Origin: Gp7-AA6 sp036001245
GTDB taxonomy: Bacteria > Acidobacteriota > Thermoanaerobaculia > UBA5066 > Gp7-AA6
Assembly (NCBI GenBank): GCA_036001245.1
Contig: DASYUL010000030.1
Span: 1 to 30,983, forward strand
Length of the DNA: 30,983 nt
Direction: 5' to 3'
Shown piece after piece: positions 1 through 8,201 of this stretch. The notes below the pieces were generated by a model that searched no databases, was not told where the DNA came from, and saw only the letters and a program-made list of their open reading frames with translations. A program made the translations under genes and the position numbers. Position 1 is the first letter of the stretch; each line of letters starts with the position of its first letter.

Positions 1-80
1 TCGCCCGGGAGGCCGCGATCGCGGCGGAGTTCGGCCGCTCGCTGCGCGCGCCTTACGGCTATATTCCGCTGCCGCGTTAG
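1..80 (+). CDS. 3' end of an unidentified gene (partial)
   Basis: An open frame enters from the left edge and stops at TAG 78-80. The visible 25 residues end in GYIPLPR. Codon use is like the surrounding genes (G or C in third positions). The fragment is too short to assign a family. It converges on ilvE with only 18 bp between the two stop codons. Confidence 0.5.
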   Translation, partial: AREAAIAAEFGRSLRAPYGYIPLPR

Positions 81-98
81 GGGAAATGAAAACGGGGG

Positions 99-1073
99 CT
101 ATGGACGCGCTGCGGCGGCGCGTCCCGGAGGAGTCGCCGTCTCGGCCTCCCCCCGGTAGACGGCGGCGCACCAGTGCCGATAGGCGGCGTGCTCGCCACG
201 GACGACTCGGAAGTAGAGCTCGCGCAGGGCCGACGCGATCGGGCCGATCCTTCCGGTCCCGATCGGTCGGTGATCGACGCGGGTGATCGCCACGATCTGC
301 ACCCCCGTCCCGACGAAGAGCGCCTCGTCGGCGACGTAGATCTCGCTGCGGTCGATGGAGCGCTCGACGACCGGCGCGCCCATTTCCTTCTCGAGCAGCT
401 CCATGACGGTCCGCCGGGTGATGCCCTCGAGGATGTTGTCGGTGATCGGCGGCGTGATGACGACCCCGTCTCGAACGAGCATGAAGTTGGCGGCGGATCC
501 CTCCGAGATGTGGCCGTCGGCGGTGAGCACGATCGCGTCGTCGAAGCCGGCCCGCATCGCCTCCGATTTCGCCAGTGCCGAGTTGACATAGGCGCCGACG
601 ATCTTCCCGCGCGCCGGGATTGCGTTGTCGTCCACGCGCCGCCAGGACGAGATGGTGGCGTGAGCGCCCTCCTCCTTGTCGATGTACCGACCGTAGGGTA
701 TCGTCACGATCGACACTTCGGGCGTCAGATCGTGCAGGCGAACGCCGACGGTTTCGTCGCCGTAGAACGCGAGCGATCGGACGTAGCAGTCCTCCCGGTA
801 GCCTTCCGTCCGGACGAGCTCGGTCGCGGTCGCGGCGAGCTCGCGCGCGCCGAACGGCAGCTCCATCCCGAGCATCTTCGCGCTGTCGAGGAAGCGCCGG
901 TAGTGGTCTTCGGGTCGGAACACGAAGACCTCCTTCTCCGCGCCGTTCCAGTAGCCGCGCATCCCGCTGAAGACGCCCGTGCCGTAGTTCAAACCGTGCG
1001 TGAGAACGCCGACCCGCGCCTCGGAATAGGGAACGATCCGACCGCGGAAGAAGGCATGTTTTGGAAGAGCCAT
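99..1073 (-). CDS. ilvE: Branched-chain amino acid aminotransferase
   Basis: PLP-dependent fold-type IV transaminase that interconverts leucine, isoleucine or valine with their 2-oxo acids, using glutamate/2-oxoglutarate, in the cytoplasm. The 324-residue product has the IlvE layout: HGLNYGTGVFSGMRGY near the N-terminus, the PLP lysine probably K157 in GKIVGAYVNSALAK, and the cofactor-binding segment HISEGSAANF around residue 190. Start ATG 1073 is chosen because GGGAGG lies 7 nt upstream; an in-frame start at 1097 would add eight residues and has no such site. It is last in the minus-strand run serA-serC-ilvE, 50 bp after serC. D-amino-acid transaminase and aminodeoxychorismate lyase share the fold, but the N-terminal motif and length favour IlvE. 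Confidence 0.9.
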   Translation of the reverse strand: MALPKHAFFRGRIVPYSEARVGVLTHGLNYGTGVFSGMRGYWNGAEKEVFVFRPEDHYRRFLDSAKMLGMELPFGARELAATATELVRTEGYREDCYVRSLAFYGDETVGVRLHDLTPEVSIVTIPYGRYIDKEEGAHATISSWRRVDDNAIPARGKIVGAYVNSALAKSEAMRAGFDDAIVLTADGHISEGSAANFMLVRDGVVITPPITDNILEGITRRTVMELLEKEMGAPVVERSIDRSEIYVADEALFVGTGVQIVAITRVDHRPIGTGRIGPIASALRELYFRVVRGEHAAYRHWCAAVYRGEAETATPPGRAAAARP

Positions 1074-1123
1074 CACACCCTCCCGGACCAAGTCCAATTG
1101 GCAGGTCCAATCATCTTTGAAAA

Positions 1124-2245
1124 CTACCCGTTCTTGGCGGCGAACTGCTTCATGAAGCCGACGAGCGCTTCGACTCCCGCCACCGGAAACGCGTTGTAGA
1201 TCGAGGCGCGGATCCCGCCGACGGAGCGGTGCCCCTTGAGTCCCGAGAAACCGTGCTTATCGGCCTCGGAGAGGAACTGCTTCTCGAGGTCCTCGGAGGG
1301 CAGTCGGAACGTCACGTTCATGTTCGAGCGGCTGCCCGGCTTCGCGTGCGGGCGGTAAAACCCGCCGGACCCGTCGAGCGCGTCGTACAGGATCTTCGCC
1401 TTCTCCTCGTTGCGGCGTCCGATGGCCTCGAGCCCGCCTTCGGCCAGCATCCATTTCGCGACGAGCCGGACGAGGTAGATCGCGAACACGGGCGGCGTGT
1501 TGTAAAGCGAGTTGTTCTGTGCGTGGGTGTTGTAGTCGAGCATCGTCGGAAGGCCCTTGGGGCTCCGCTCGAGAAGGTCTTCGCGCAGGATCGCGAGCGT
1601 CACGCCCGCGGGACCGAGGTTCTTCTGCGCGCCCGCGTAGATGAGCGCGTAGCGGGTGACGTCGATCGGCCGGCTGAAGATGTCCGAGGAGGCGTCCGCC
1701 ACCAGGGGCACCCTTCCGACCGCGGGCTCCCGCTGCCACTCGGTCCCGAAGATCGTGTTGTTGGTCGTGATGTGGACGTAGCAGGCCTCCGGATCGAACC
1801 GCAGCTCCGACTGCTCGGGGATCCTCGTGAACCCCTCCGCTTCGGTCGACGCGGCGATCGACACCATCCCCACCTTCTGCGCTTCCTTGACCGCCTTCTT
1901 CGACCAGGAGCCGGTCACGACGTAATCGGCGCTGCGATCCGCGGGGAGCAGGTTCATCGGCACCATCGAGAACTGAAGCGACGCGCCGCCCTGCAGGAAG
2001 AGGAGGCGGTAGTTGGATGGGATCGACGCGAGCCGGCGGAAGTCCGCGATCGCCGCCTCGAGGATACCTTCAAACGTCTTCGAACGGTGGCTGATCTCGA
2101 GGATCGACATGCCCGCCCCCGGCAGCGACAGGAGGTCTCGCTGCGCCTCCTCGAGCACGGGCACGGGAAGGACCGCGGGACCCGCTCCGAAGTTGAAGAT
2201 GCGGTCGGTTGCCCGGCCGATTTTTTCCTGCGTAGCGGTCGCCAT
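1124..2245 (-). CDS. serC: Phosphoserine aminotransferase
   Basis: Second step of phosphorylated serine synthesis: 3-phosphohydroxypyruvate plus glutamate gives 3-phosphoserine plus 2-oxoglutarate; the same fold acts in pyridoxal phosphate synthesis in some bacteria. The 373-residue product is full length for the family. Visible motifs are FNFGAGPAVLP at the N-terminus, ISHRSK near residue 52, LFLQGGASLQF near 83-93, the PLP lysine K208 in GAQKNLGPAG, and a C-terminal GHRSVGGIRASIYNA. Start ATG 2245 is preferred over an in-frame ATG at 2260 because GAGGAGA sits just upstream of it. The gap from the serA stop is only 11 bp and the ribosome-binding site abuts that stop, so the two genes are surely cotranscribed and probably translationally coupled. 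Confidence 0.95.
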   Translation of the reverse strand: MATATQEKIGRATDRIFNFGAGPAVLPVPVLEEAQRDLLSLPGAGMSILEISHRSKTFEGILEAAIADFRRLASIPSNYRLLFLQGGASLQFSMVPMNLLPADRSADYVVTGSWSKKAVKEAQKVGMVSIAASTEAEGFTRIPEQSELRFDPEACYVHITTNNTIFGTEWQREPAVGRVPLVADASSDIFSRPIDVTRYALIYAGAQKNLGPAGVTLAILREDLLERSPKGLPTMLDYNTHAQNNSLYNTPPVFAIYLVRLVAKWMLAEGGLEAIGRRNEEKAKILYDALDGSGGFYRPHAKPGSRSNMNVTFRLPSEDLEKQFLSEADKHGFSGLKGHRSVGGIRASIYNAFPVAGVEALVGFMKQFAAKNG

Positions 2246-2256
2246 GATCTCTCTCC

Positions 2257-3459
2257 TCAAATAGGGAGCAGCGTGACCTCGAGGATGTCCTGCGTCGACG
2301 ACTGGATGTCGCGCAGGACGTCCTCGGAGGGCGCCTGGTTCAAATGGATTCGAGCGACGGCGGCCTTCGCGCCGTCGAAGACGACGTTCTCGGTTTCCTG
2401 CGCATTGATCCCGGCCGCTTTGATCCGGTCGAACACTTCCGCGAGCACTCCGACGCGATCGTAGTGCCGAACGACGAGAAGGTGCGTTGCCGGCGACTTC
2501 TTCGCGAGGTTCACGACGTTGGGGGCGCGGCCGGTCGCCTCGAACTCACGAACGATCCGGACCGTCTCCGCGGCGATTGCCTCTTGGGCCTGGTCCGTGG
2601 AGGCGCCGATGTGATGGGTCCCGATCACTCCCGGGAGCTGGAAGATCGGATCGTCGACCGACCCCGTCCCGCCGGCCGGCTCCCCCGCGAAGACGTCGAG
2701 CCCGGCGCGAATGCCCTTCTCGCGGACGGCTCGTTCGAGGGCGGCCTGGTCGATGACCTCGGCGCGGGACGTGTTCACGAAGAAGGAGCCGGGCGCCATC
2801 GCCGCGAAGAAATCCTCACCGATCAGCTTCGTCGTCTCCGGCTTCAACGCGACGTGAACGCTCACGACGTCGGATGCCGCCGCGACCTCGCGCGGCGACT
2901 CCTTGCGCTCGATGCCGAGCTCGTGGGCCCGCCCCGGCGTGAGCCGGCGGCTCCAACCGACGACCCGCATGCCGAACGCGCGGGCGCGCGGACACATCTC
3001 GCACCCGATGCCGCCGAGGCCGATGAGACCGAGCGTGCGTCCGAAGAGGCCCCTCGCCTGGCTGTACTCCTTCTTGTTCCAGACGCCCTTCGCGAGGTCG
3101 CTCGCGTTCTCGGGGATGCGCCGGTCGAGCGCGAGGATGAGGCCGAACGCGAGCTCCGCGACCGCAACCGAGTTCTTCCCCGGACAGTTCGCGACGTAGA
3201 TTCCACGCCCCGAGGCCGTTTCGACGTCGATCGTGTTGTAGCCCGCGCCCGCGCGCACGACGAGCGAGAGGTGCCCCGCCTCGAGCATCGGTCGCGTCAC
3301 TTTCGTCGAACGCACGATGAGGACCTCGGCGCCGCTCGAGCGGAGCGCCTCGGTCAACGCGTCGTCCTTCAGGTTCGGGTCGTAGCAGACCTCGATGCCC
3401 GCGTTGGCCAGACCGTCCAGGCCGGATTTCTCGAACTTGTCGGCAACGAGAACCTTCAT
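2257..3459 (-). CDS. serA: D-3-phosphoglycerate dehydrogenase
   Basis: First committed step of serine biosynthesis: 3-phosphoglycerate plus NAD+ gives 3-phosphohydroxypyruvate. The 400-residue product has an N-terminal substrate-binding half, the Rossmann motif GLGGIG (about residues 152-157), the active-site arginine segment NTSRAEVID, the catalytic histidine in GTHHIGAST, and a C-terminal ACT domain (about 325-400) beginning HLLVVRHYDRVGVLAEV. ACT domains in this family usually bind serine for feedback control. The family more often has TARG where this protein has TSRA; it is a mild variant. No Shine-Dalgarno precedes ATG 3459, but a TAGAAT box lies 9 nt upstream, so a leaderless or very short-leader transcript is likely. 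Confidence 0.95.
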   Translation of the reverse strand: MKVLVADKFEKSGLDGLANAGIEVCYDPNLKDDALTEALRSSGAEVLIVRSTKVTRPMLEAGHLSLVVRAGAGYNTIDVETASGRGIYVANCPGKNSVAVAELAFGLILALDRRIPENASDLAKGVWNKKEYSQARGLFGRTLGLIGLGGIGCEMCPRARAFGMRVVGWSRRLTPGRAHELGIERKESPREVAAASDVVSVHVALKPETTKLIGEDFFAAMAPGSFFVNTSRAEVIDQAALERAVREKGIRAGLDVFAGEPAGGTGSVDDPIFQLPGVIGTHHIGASTDQAQEAIAAETVRIVREFEATGRAPNVVNLAKKSPATHLLVVRHYDRVGVLAEVFDRIKAAGINAQETENVVFDGAKAAVARIHLNQAPSEDVLRDIQSSTQDILEVTLLPI

Positions 3460-3468
3460 AGAGGGGCG

Positions 3469-3474
3469 ATTCTA
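3469..3474 (-). promoter_or_regulatory. Candidate -10 element of the serA-serC-ilvE transcript
   Basis: TAGAAT on the minus strand, 9 nt upstream of the serA ATG. There is no Shine-Dalgarno sequence in the interval. A transcription start 6-8 nt downstream would fall at or next to the start codon. I see no good -35 match. The call rests on the recurrence of the same arrangement at other genes of the window. Confidence 0.45.
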
Positions 3475-3515
3475 TTTCGCCGCGGTCACCGCCCTCACCC
3501 CCGCCCGTCCGGCCG

Positions 3516-3547
3516 CCCGCTTCGCGGGAACGGCGACCTTCGGTCGC
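3516..3547. repeat. Two adjacent perfect hairpins in the DUF1015-serA gap
   Basis: CCCGC TTC GCGGG at 3516-3528 is followed by GCGACC TTC GGTCGC at 3533-3547. Both have three-base TTC loops. They lie in the 162-bp gap between the DUF1015 gene and serA, in C-rich DNA whose left end (CCGCCCTCACCCC) and right end (GGTGGGAGAGGGG) are roughly complementary, so the whole gap may fold as one palindromic intergenic unit. There is no T-tract, so a simple intrinsic terminator is unlikely. Confidence 0.5.
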
Positions 3548-3621
3548 GCCGGAACATCCTGCGGCGTCGCCAGTCGAGACCCCTCGCGCACCCCGCGGTG
3601 GGAGAGGGGAGAGACCCACGG

Positions 3622-4842
3622 CTAGATTTCGTGGATCAGCAGTCCGTCGCGGAGCTTCGGCTCGAACCACGTCGACTTGGGCGGCATGATCTCGTTCGCG
3701 TCGGCGATCCGCATCAAGTCCTCCACCTCGACCCGGTAGAGCGAGAAGGCGACCGCCGCACGGCGTTCGTCGACGGCCCGCTCGAGCGCCGCGGTCCCCC
3801 GGGCTCCGCCGACGAACTCGATGCGCTGATCGTTGCGCACGTCGCGAACGCCGAGGAGCGGCTCGAACACCGAGTCCTGGAGAAGCGTCACGTCGAGCGC
3901 TGGACTCGAGGGATCGCCGGAAGGAAGCCGCAGGCCGTACCAGCGTCCGGCGAGGTACATGCTCACTTCTCCGCGGCGAGTTGGCGCCGGCGGGGCGTCC
4001 ATCGCGACGGGGAGCCTCTGCTTCAGAGCGAACAGGAACTCGTCGGGCGAGCGTCCGCCGAGGTCGCTCACGAGTCGGTTGTAGGGGAGGATCCGAACCT
4101 GGCCGGCCGGAAACGCGACGCCGAGGAAGAAGTCGTACTCGGCTTCCCCGCCGGCCCGATCCGACCGCTCGCGGAACTCCTCGCGAGCGCGGCTGGCGCT
4201 CGCCGCGCGGTGATGGCCGTCGGCGATGTAGAGCAGGGGAACCTCGGCGAACCCCTTCTCGAGACGGCCGGAGAGCTCCGCCCCGACGCGCCAGATCGTG
4301 TGGGCGACGCCGTCCTCGGCTTCGAAGTCGTAGAGCGCCTTCTCGCGTGTCGCGGCGGCGACGAGATCGTCGATCCCCGCCCGGTCGCGGTAGGTGAGGA
4401 AGACGGGACCGGTCTGTGCCCGCAACGCGACGATGTGGCGCGTCCGGTCGTCCTCCTTGTCGCGACGCGTCCGCTCGTGCTTGCGGATTCGATCCGAGTC
4501 GTACTCGTCGACGGAGAAGACGCCGGCGATCCCCGTCTGCACGTGGTCGCCCATCCGCAGCCGGTAGACGTAGAACGCCCGTTCGGATTCGCGCGTCAGG
4601 GGACAGTCGCGCGAGAGCCGTTCCAGGTTCTCGGCAGCTTTCCGATACACGTCGCGCGAGTGGGGATCGGTTCCTTCGGGCAGGTCGATCTCCGCCCGCG
4701 ACACGTGGAGGAAGCTCCAGGGATTTCCGGAGGCGAGGGCGCGCGCCTCCTCGGTCGTGACGACGTCATAAGGAACCGCCGCCACCTCGCTCGCCCTCTC
4801 TGCGACCGGGCGGAGCGCCTCGAACGGACGAACGATCGCCAT
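3622..4842 (-). CDS. DUF1015 family protein, linked to serine genes
   Basis: Member of the DUF1015 (COG4198) family; biochemical role not established to my knowledge. Features typical of the family are the start AIVRPFEALRPV, PYDVVTTEEAR near residues 24-34, the conserved HERTRRDKEDDR at 122-133, and the motif DGHHR at 208-212. At 406 residues it is full length. An in-frame ATG at 4893 would add 17 residues, but family N-termini begin at the chosen methionine and a TAGAAT box lies between the two starts. It is immediately upstream of serA-serC on the same strand, an association I recall from other bacterial phyla, so a role in serine or phosphoserine metabolism is a reasonable inference. The DGHHR motif recalls ParB/Srx-fold serine kinases (SerK, SbnI), but I could not test that. 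Confidence 0.85.
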   Translation of the reverse strand: MAIVRPFEALRPVAERASEVAAVPYDVVTTEEARALASGNPWSFLHVSRAEIDLPEGTDPHSRDVYRKAAENLERLSRDCPLTRESERAFYVYRLRMGDHVQTGIAGVFSVDEYDSDRIRKHERTRRDKEDDRTRHIVALRAQTGPVFLTYRDRAGIDDLVAAATREKALYDFEAEDGVAHTIWRVGAELSGRLEKGFAEVPLLYIADGHHRAASASRAREEFRERSDRAGGEAEYDFFLGVAFPAGQVRILPYNRLVSDLGGRSPDEFLFALKQRLPVAMDAPPAPTRRGEVSMYLAGRWYGLRLPSGDPSSPALDVTLLQDSVFEPLLGVRDVRNDQRIEFVGGARGTAALERAVDERRAAVAFSLYRVEVEDLMRIADANEIMPPKSTWFEPKLRDGLLIHEI

Positions 4843-4855
4843 CTCGAAGTCCCGG

Positions 4856-4861
4856 ATTCTA
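4856..4861 (-). promoter_or_regulatory. Candidate -10 element for the DUF1015 gene
   Basis: TAGAAT on the minus strand, 13 nt before ATG 4842 and inside the extension that a start at 4893 would require. It therefore supports the shorter start. There is no Shine-Dalgarno in front of either ATG. Confidence 0.35.
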
Positions 4862-4925
4862 GTGTCTTCGGGCCGGGCTATGATTTCGCCCATTTCGCGA
4901 CTACCGATTAAGGAGAAGGATCAAA

Positions 4926-5522
4926 ATGCGTCGAAATCGAGTCCCGGAACTCACAATGGCGGTCGGTCTGCTCGCCGTCCTCGTCGCGTGCCGCAAGGAG
5001 GAAGCTCCGGCGGCCGCCCAGCCTTCGGAAGCCGCGCCTGCGGGAGCCGCGTCATCCGACCTGGTCGGCGGCGGGAGATATCTCGTGACCGTGATGGGCT
5101 GCAACGACTGCCACACGCCTTACAAGATGGGAAAGAACGGACCGGAGCCGGACATGACTCGGATGCTGTCGGGCCATCCCGAGAACCTCAAGATGCCCCC
5201 GCCGCCCGAGCTCGAGATGCCCTGGGGGATGGTCGGCTCCGCGACGAACACCGCCTGGGCGGGGCCGTGGGGGGTGAGTTACACCTCGAACCTGACTCCC
5301 GATCAGAACACCGGCATCGGGATCTGGACCGAAGACATGTTCATACGCGCGATGCGGCTGGGCAAGCACATGGGAACGTCGCGCACGATCCTTCCGCCGA
5401 TGCCGTGGCCGTGGTACGGCAAGCTGCGAGATGAGGAGCTCAAGGCGATCTTCGCGTACCTGAAGTCCATTCCGCCGATCCAGAACCGGGTGCCCGATCC
5501 GACGCCTCCGTCCGCGCAGTAG
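4926..5522 (+). CDS. Monohaem cytochrome c lipoprotein
   Basis: Exported electron-transfer protein of 198 residues. The N-terminus has a hydrophobic stretch ending in LVAC, with C22 as the probable lipidated cysteine, then an Ala/Pro/Glu-rich linker. A single haem-binding motif CNDCH lies at residues 59-63. The distal methionine is probably in the segment ILPPMPWPWYGKL, followed by the typical last helix LRDEELKAIFAYLKSIPPI. Only one CxxCH is present, so it is monohaem. Start ATG 4926 is well supported by AAGGAGAAGG at 4910-4919. The partner oxidase or dehydrogenase is not in the window. It leads a plus-strand run, with the DUF1059 gene 26 bp downstream. Confidence 0.88.
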   Translation: MRRNRVPELTMAVGLLAVLVACRKEEAPAAAQPSEAAPAGAASSDLVGGGRYLVTVMGCNDCHTPYKMGKNGPEPDMTRMLSGHPENLKMPPPPELEMPWGMVGSATNTAWAGPWGVSYTSNLTPDQNTGIGIWTEDMFIRAMRLGKHMGTSRTILPPMPWPWYGKLRDEELKAIFAYLKSIPPIQNRVPDPTPPSAQ

Positions 5523-5548
5523 AGTCTCTCCGAACGAAAGGAAGTCCA

Positions 5549-5737
5549 ATGGCCAAGATCATCGAGTGTCACAAGGTGAATCCGTCGAGCGACTGCGATC
5601 ACGTCGTGCGCGGGCAGGACGAGGAAGAGGTCTTGCGCAACGCCGCGGCGCACGCCCGCGACCACGGCCTCGAGCCGACGCCAGAGCTCATGGCGCAGGT
5701 CCGCTCGTACATCGAGGACGAGCCGCAGCGCGCGTAG
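5549..5737 (+). CDS. DUF1059 small protein
   Basis: Small acidic protein of 62 residues matching the DUF1059 pattern: conserved cysteines in IECHKVNPSSDCDHVV (C7 and C16), a charged EEEVLRNAAAHARDHG helix with two histidines, and a short acidic tail. The family is often annotated as predicted small metal-binding protein; the paired Cys/His residues fit that, but the function is unproven. A good ribosome-binding site (AAAGGAAG) precedes ATG 5549. It is separated by 26 bp from the cytochrome gene and is probably cotranscribed with it. Confidence 0.85.
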   Translation: MAKIIECHKVNPSSDCDHVVRGQDEEEVLRNAAAHARDHGLEPTPELMAQVRSYIEDEPQRA

Positions 5738-5808
5738 ACCGAACGGTCCAAGTCTAGGGTTCAAAGTCCTACCTGGCCTCCGGTTTGAAATAACGCCGGA
5801 CAGAAGAC

Positions 5809-6873
5809 GTGACGCCAACCGAAGAGAGAGCCCAAGCCGAGCAGCTCAAGAAGCACGGAGATGTCCAGGAGGCGCTCGATCAGGCGACTCCGCCTCCCGA
5901 GGCGCACCGGCTCGAGACGCGCCGGAGCCGCGCCGTCCGGTTCGCGGTCTACGCGGGGCTCGCCATCTTTTTCGCCGGCCTCCGGATCCTCCTCGAGATG
6001 TCGGTGCTCGAGCTTCCCGCCCGGGCCGGGGAGGTCGTGCGCCGCGCGAGCCTGGGCGCCGCTCTCGTTTTCTTCGCGCTCGCCGCCGGCAAAGCGGCCG
6101 AGAGGTATTTCCTGTCCCGCCTCGACAGCGTCGTCTCACGGTACAACCTGAAGCGGATCATCCGCCTCATCGTCGTGCTCGCGATCGCGATGATCGTCGT
6201 GTCGGTCGTCTTCGTGAACTGGTACACGGCGATCGTCTCGTTCGGCGTGATCTCGCTCATCCTCGGGTTCGCTCTGCAGACGCCCATCACGAGCTTCATC
6301 GGGTGGATCTACATCCTCGTTCGCAAGCCGTACCGGGTCGGAGATCGGATCACGATCGGCAACGCCGCCGGCGACGTGATCGACGTTTCGTATCTCGATA
6401 CGACGCTCTGGGAGTTCGGCGGCCACTACCTTTCGAGCGACCATCCGAGCGGGCGGATCATCAAGTTGCCGAACTCGAACGTGCTCACGACCCCCGTCTA
6501 CAACTACTCGTGGCCGCTCTTTCCCTACATCTGGAACGAGATCAAGTTCCAGATTGCCTACGACAGCGACCTGGAGTTCGTGGCGAAGACGATGAGCGAG
6601 GTCGCCGAGGAGGAGCTCGGCGAGAAGATGATGGAGCGCGTGAAGGTCTACCGCGAGCTCCTCGCGGAGACTCCCGTCGACGAGCTTCAGGTCCAGGAGC
6701 GACCGGTCATTCTCTTCCGCGTGAGCGACAACACATGGCTCGAAGCGATCGTGCGCTACATCGTGGATCCGAAGAGGGCGGGGAGAACGAAGACCGCCTT
6801 GATCCAGAAGTTGTTGACGCGGCTGAACGCCGCGCCCGATCGGGTTGGTTTCCCCAAGAGCAACCTGCGATGA
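5809..6873 (+). CDS. MscS-family mechanosensitive ion channel
   Basis: Inner-membrane channel of the small-conductance mechanosensitive family, normally opening under hypo-osmotic tension. The 354 residues show a charged cytoplasmic N-terminus, transmembrane segments at roughly 44-62, 80-97 and 117-138, and the pore helix AIVSFGVISLILGFALQTPITSFIGW (about 143-168). The beta domain follows, starting RKPYRVGDRITIG and containing the LPNSNVLTTPVYNYS signature. The C-terminal alpha/beta domain is present. The start is GTG 5809 without a strong Shine-Dalgarno. The stop TGA overlaps the ATG of the next gene (ATGA), so the two are translationally coupled. Confidence 0.9.
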   Translation: MTPTEERAQAEQLKKHGDVQEALDQATPPPEAHRLETRRSRAVRFAVYAGLAIFFAGLRILLEMSVLELPARAGEVVRRASLGAALVFFALAAGKAAERYFLSRLDSVVSRYNLKRIIRLIVVLAIAMIVVSVVFVNWYTAIVSFGVISLILGFALQTPITSFIGWIYILVRKPYRVGDRITIGNAAGDVIDVSYLDTTLWEFGGHYLSSDHPSGRIIKLPNSNVLTTPVYNYSWPLFPYIWNEIKFQIAYDSDLEFVAKTMSEVAEEELGEKMMERVKVYRELLAETPVDELQVQERPVILFRVSDNTWLEAIVRYIVDPKRAGRTKTALIQKLLTRLNAAPDRVGFPKSNLR

Positions 6874-8201
6874 GTACCGCCGTACCGGCGCGAGTGGCAC
6901 GGGTCGGCCGGCGCCGCGTCGTCCCGCTCCCGATGCACGGAGTCGTGGGAGCCGTTCTCTTCGCGCTCGGTCTCTGGGCTCTCATCGCGGATCTCGAGGC
7001 GTGGAACACCGTCTGGTATCTGCCGGCCTGGTACGGGTATCTCCTCATGCTCGACGCGGTGATCTCGCTCCGCGGAGGGCGGTCCTTCGTCATCGAGCGG
7101 CGCGGCGAGCTCGTCTGGATGATGCTGTGGTCGCTGCCGTTCTGGCTTCTCTTCGAGGCGTTCAACCTGCGGCTTCGCAACTGGTATTACGTCTTCGGCC
7201 TGCGGACGCTCTGGGGCTCGCTCCTGATGAGCACGCTCGCTTTCGCCACCGTTCTGCCCGCGTGCTTCTTTCACGCCGAAGCGCTCGAGGCGATCGGAGC
7301 CTTCCGCGCCAAGCGGTGGCGGCCGCTCCGGGTCACTCGAGCAGTGCTGGGGCTCTGCGCGGTGGCGGGCGCGGCCGCCGTCGTGCTGCCGCTTCTCCGG
7401 CCGAGAGAGTTCTTCTGGTTGGTGTGGGCGGCGCCTCTCGGCATCCTCGAAGTCGTGAACTACCGCTCGGGCGCGCCGTCCCTGCTGCGAGACCTCGAGA
7501 CGGGTCGACCCGCCCGGCTGATGCGCCTTCTCGGCGGCGGTCTCCTCGCCGGAGCGGCCTGGGAGCTAATGAACTACTGGGCGCGCACGAAGTGGATCTA
7601 CACCGTTCCGGGATTCGAGCAGTGGAAGCTCCTCGAGATGCCCTTCGCCGGATTCGGCGGCTTTCCTCCTCTCGCGCTGTCGGCGTTCGCGTTCCATTCC
7701 TTCGTTTCGCGTCTTCGCGGACGCTCGCGTCTCGTGGCGGCCGCGGTCGCAATCGCCTTCAGCGCCGCCGCCTCGGCCGCGATCCTCGACCGCAACGTCC
7801 AGTCGGTTCGTCCCGTTCTTTCCGATCTCTCGGGACTCGACGCGTCCGCCGTCGCCAAGCTGCGCGCCGCCGGAATTCCCACGCCCGAGCGACTCGACCG
7901 GGTCGTGCGCCGGGAAGGCGTGGCGGCGATCGCGTCGCGCAGCGGAGTTTCCGCCAACGCGCTCGGGCGCGCCGCGGCCCAGGCGTCCCTCGCCTTGCAC
8001 AAGGGAATGGGGGCGCCCGCCGCGCGACTCCTCGAAGCGGCGGGGATCCGGAGCGTCGCCGACCTCGCCTCCGTCGATGCCGACCAACTCGCCGCGCGGC
8101 TCTCGCGCGCCGCAGGCGACCGGGGGCGAGAGCCTCCCCGGCCCGAGTACGTCCGGGTGTGGGTTCGCGCCGCCGGCGCAGATGGGCGACCGAGGCGTTG
8201 A
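6870..8201 (+). CDS. Multi-pass membrane protein with C-terminal DUF4332-like helical domain
   Basis: Unrecognised membrane protein of 443 residues. About nine hydrophobic segments cover residues 21-305, with aromatic-rich loops such as LRNWYYVFG and WELMNYWARTKWIY. After the last membrane helix comes a soluble region (about 320-412) of helix-hairpin-helix character. It carries the twice-repeated pattern AKLRAAGIPTPERLDRV and ARLLEAAGIRSVADLASV, resembling the DUF4332 domain. Start ATG 6870 overlaps the MscS stop (ATGA); the frame is open further upstream but that part lies inside the channel gene. The stop overlaps the probable start of the next gene. What the domain binds is unknown; in other proteins such repeats are DNA-contacting or protein-contacting hairpins. 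Confidence 0.8.
   Translation: MSTAVPARVARVGRRRVVPLPMHGVVGAVLFALGLWALIADLEAWNTVWYLPAWYGYLLMLDAVISLRGGRSFVIERRGELVWMMLWSLPFWLLFEAFNLRLRNWYYVFGLRTLWGSLLMSTLAFATVLPACFFHAEALEAIGAFRAKRWRPLRVTRAVLGLCAVAGAAAVVLPLLRPREFFWLVWAAPLGILEVVNYRSGAPSLLRDLETGRPARLMRLLGGGLLAGAAWELMNYWARTKWIYTVPGFEQWKLLEMPFAGFGGFPPLALSAFAFHSFVSRLRGRSRLVAAAVAIAFSAAASAAILDRNVQSVRPVLSDLSGLDASAVAKLRAAGIPTPERLDRVVRREGVAAIASRSGVSANALGRAAAQASLALHKGMGAPAARLLEAAGIRSVADLASVDADQLAARLSRAAGDRGREPPRPEYVRVWVRAAGADGRPRR

Noticed and set aside
2344..4911. Very long plus-strand open frame (about 855 codons)
   Set aside because: It is antisense to serA and the DUF1015 gene, crosses their intergenic gap, has Arg/Asp-rich low-complexity composition and no recognisable motif; it is a GC-rich shadow.
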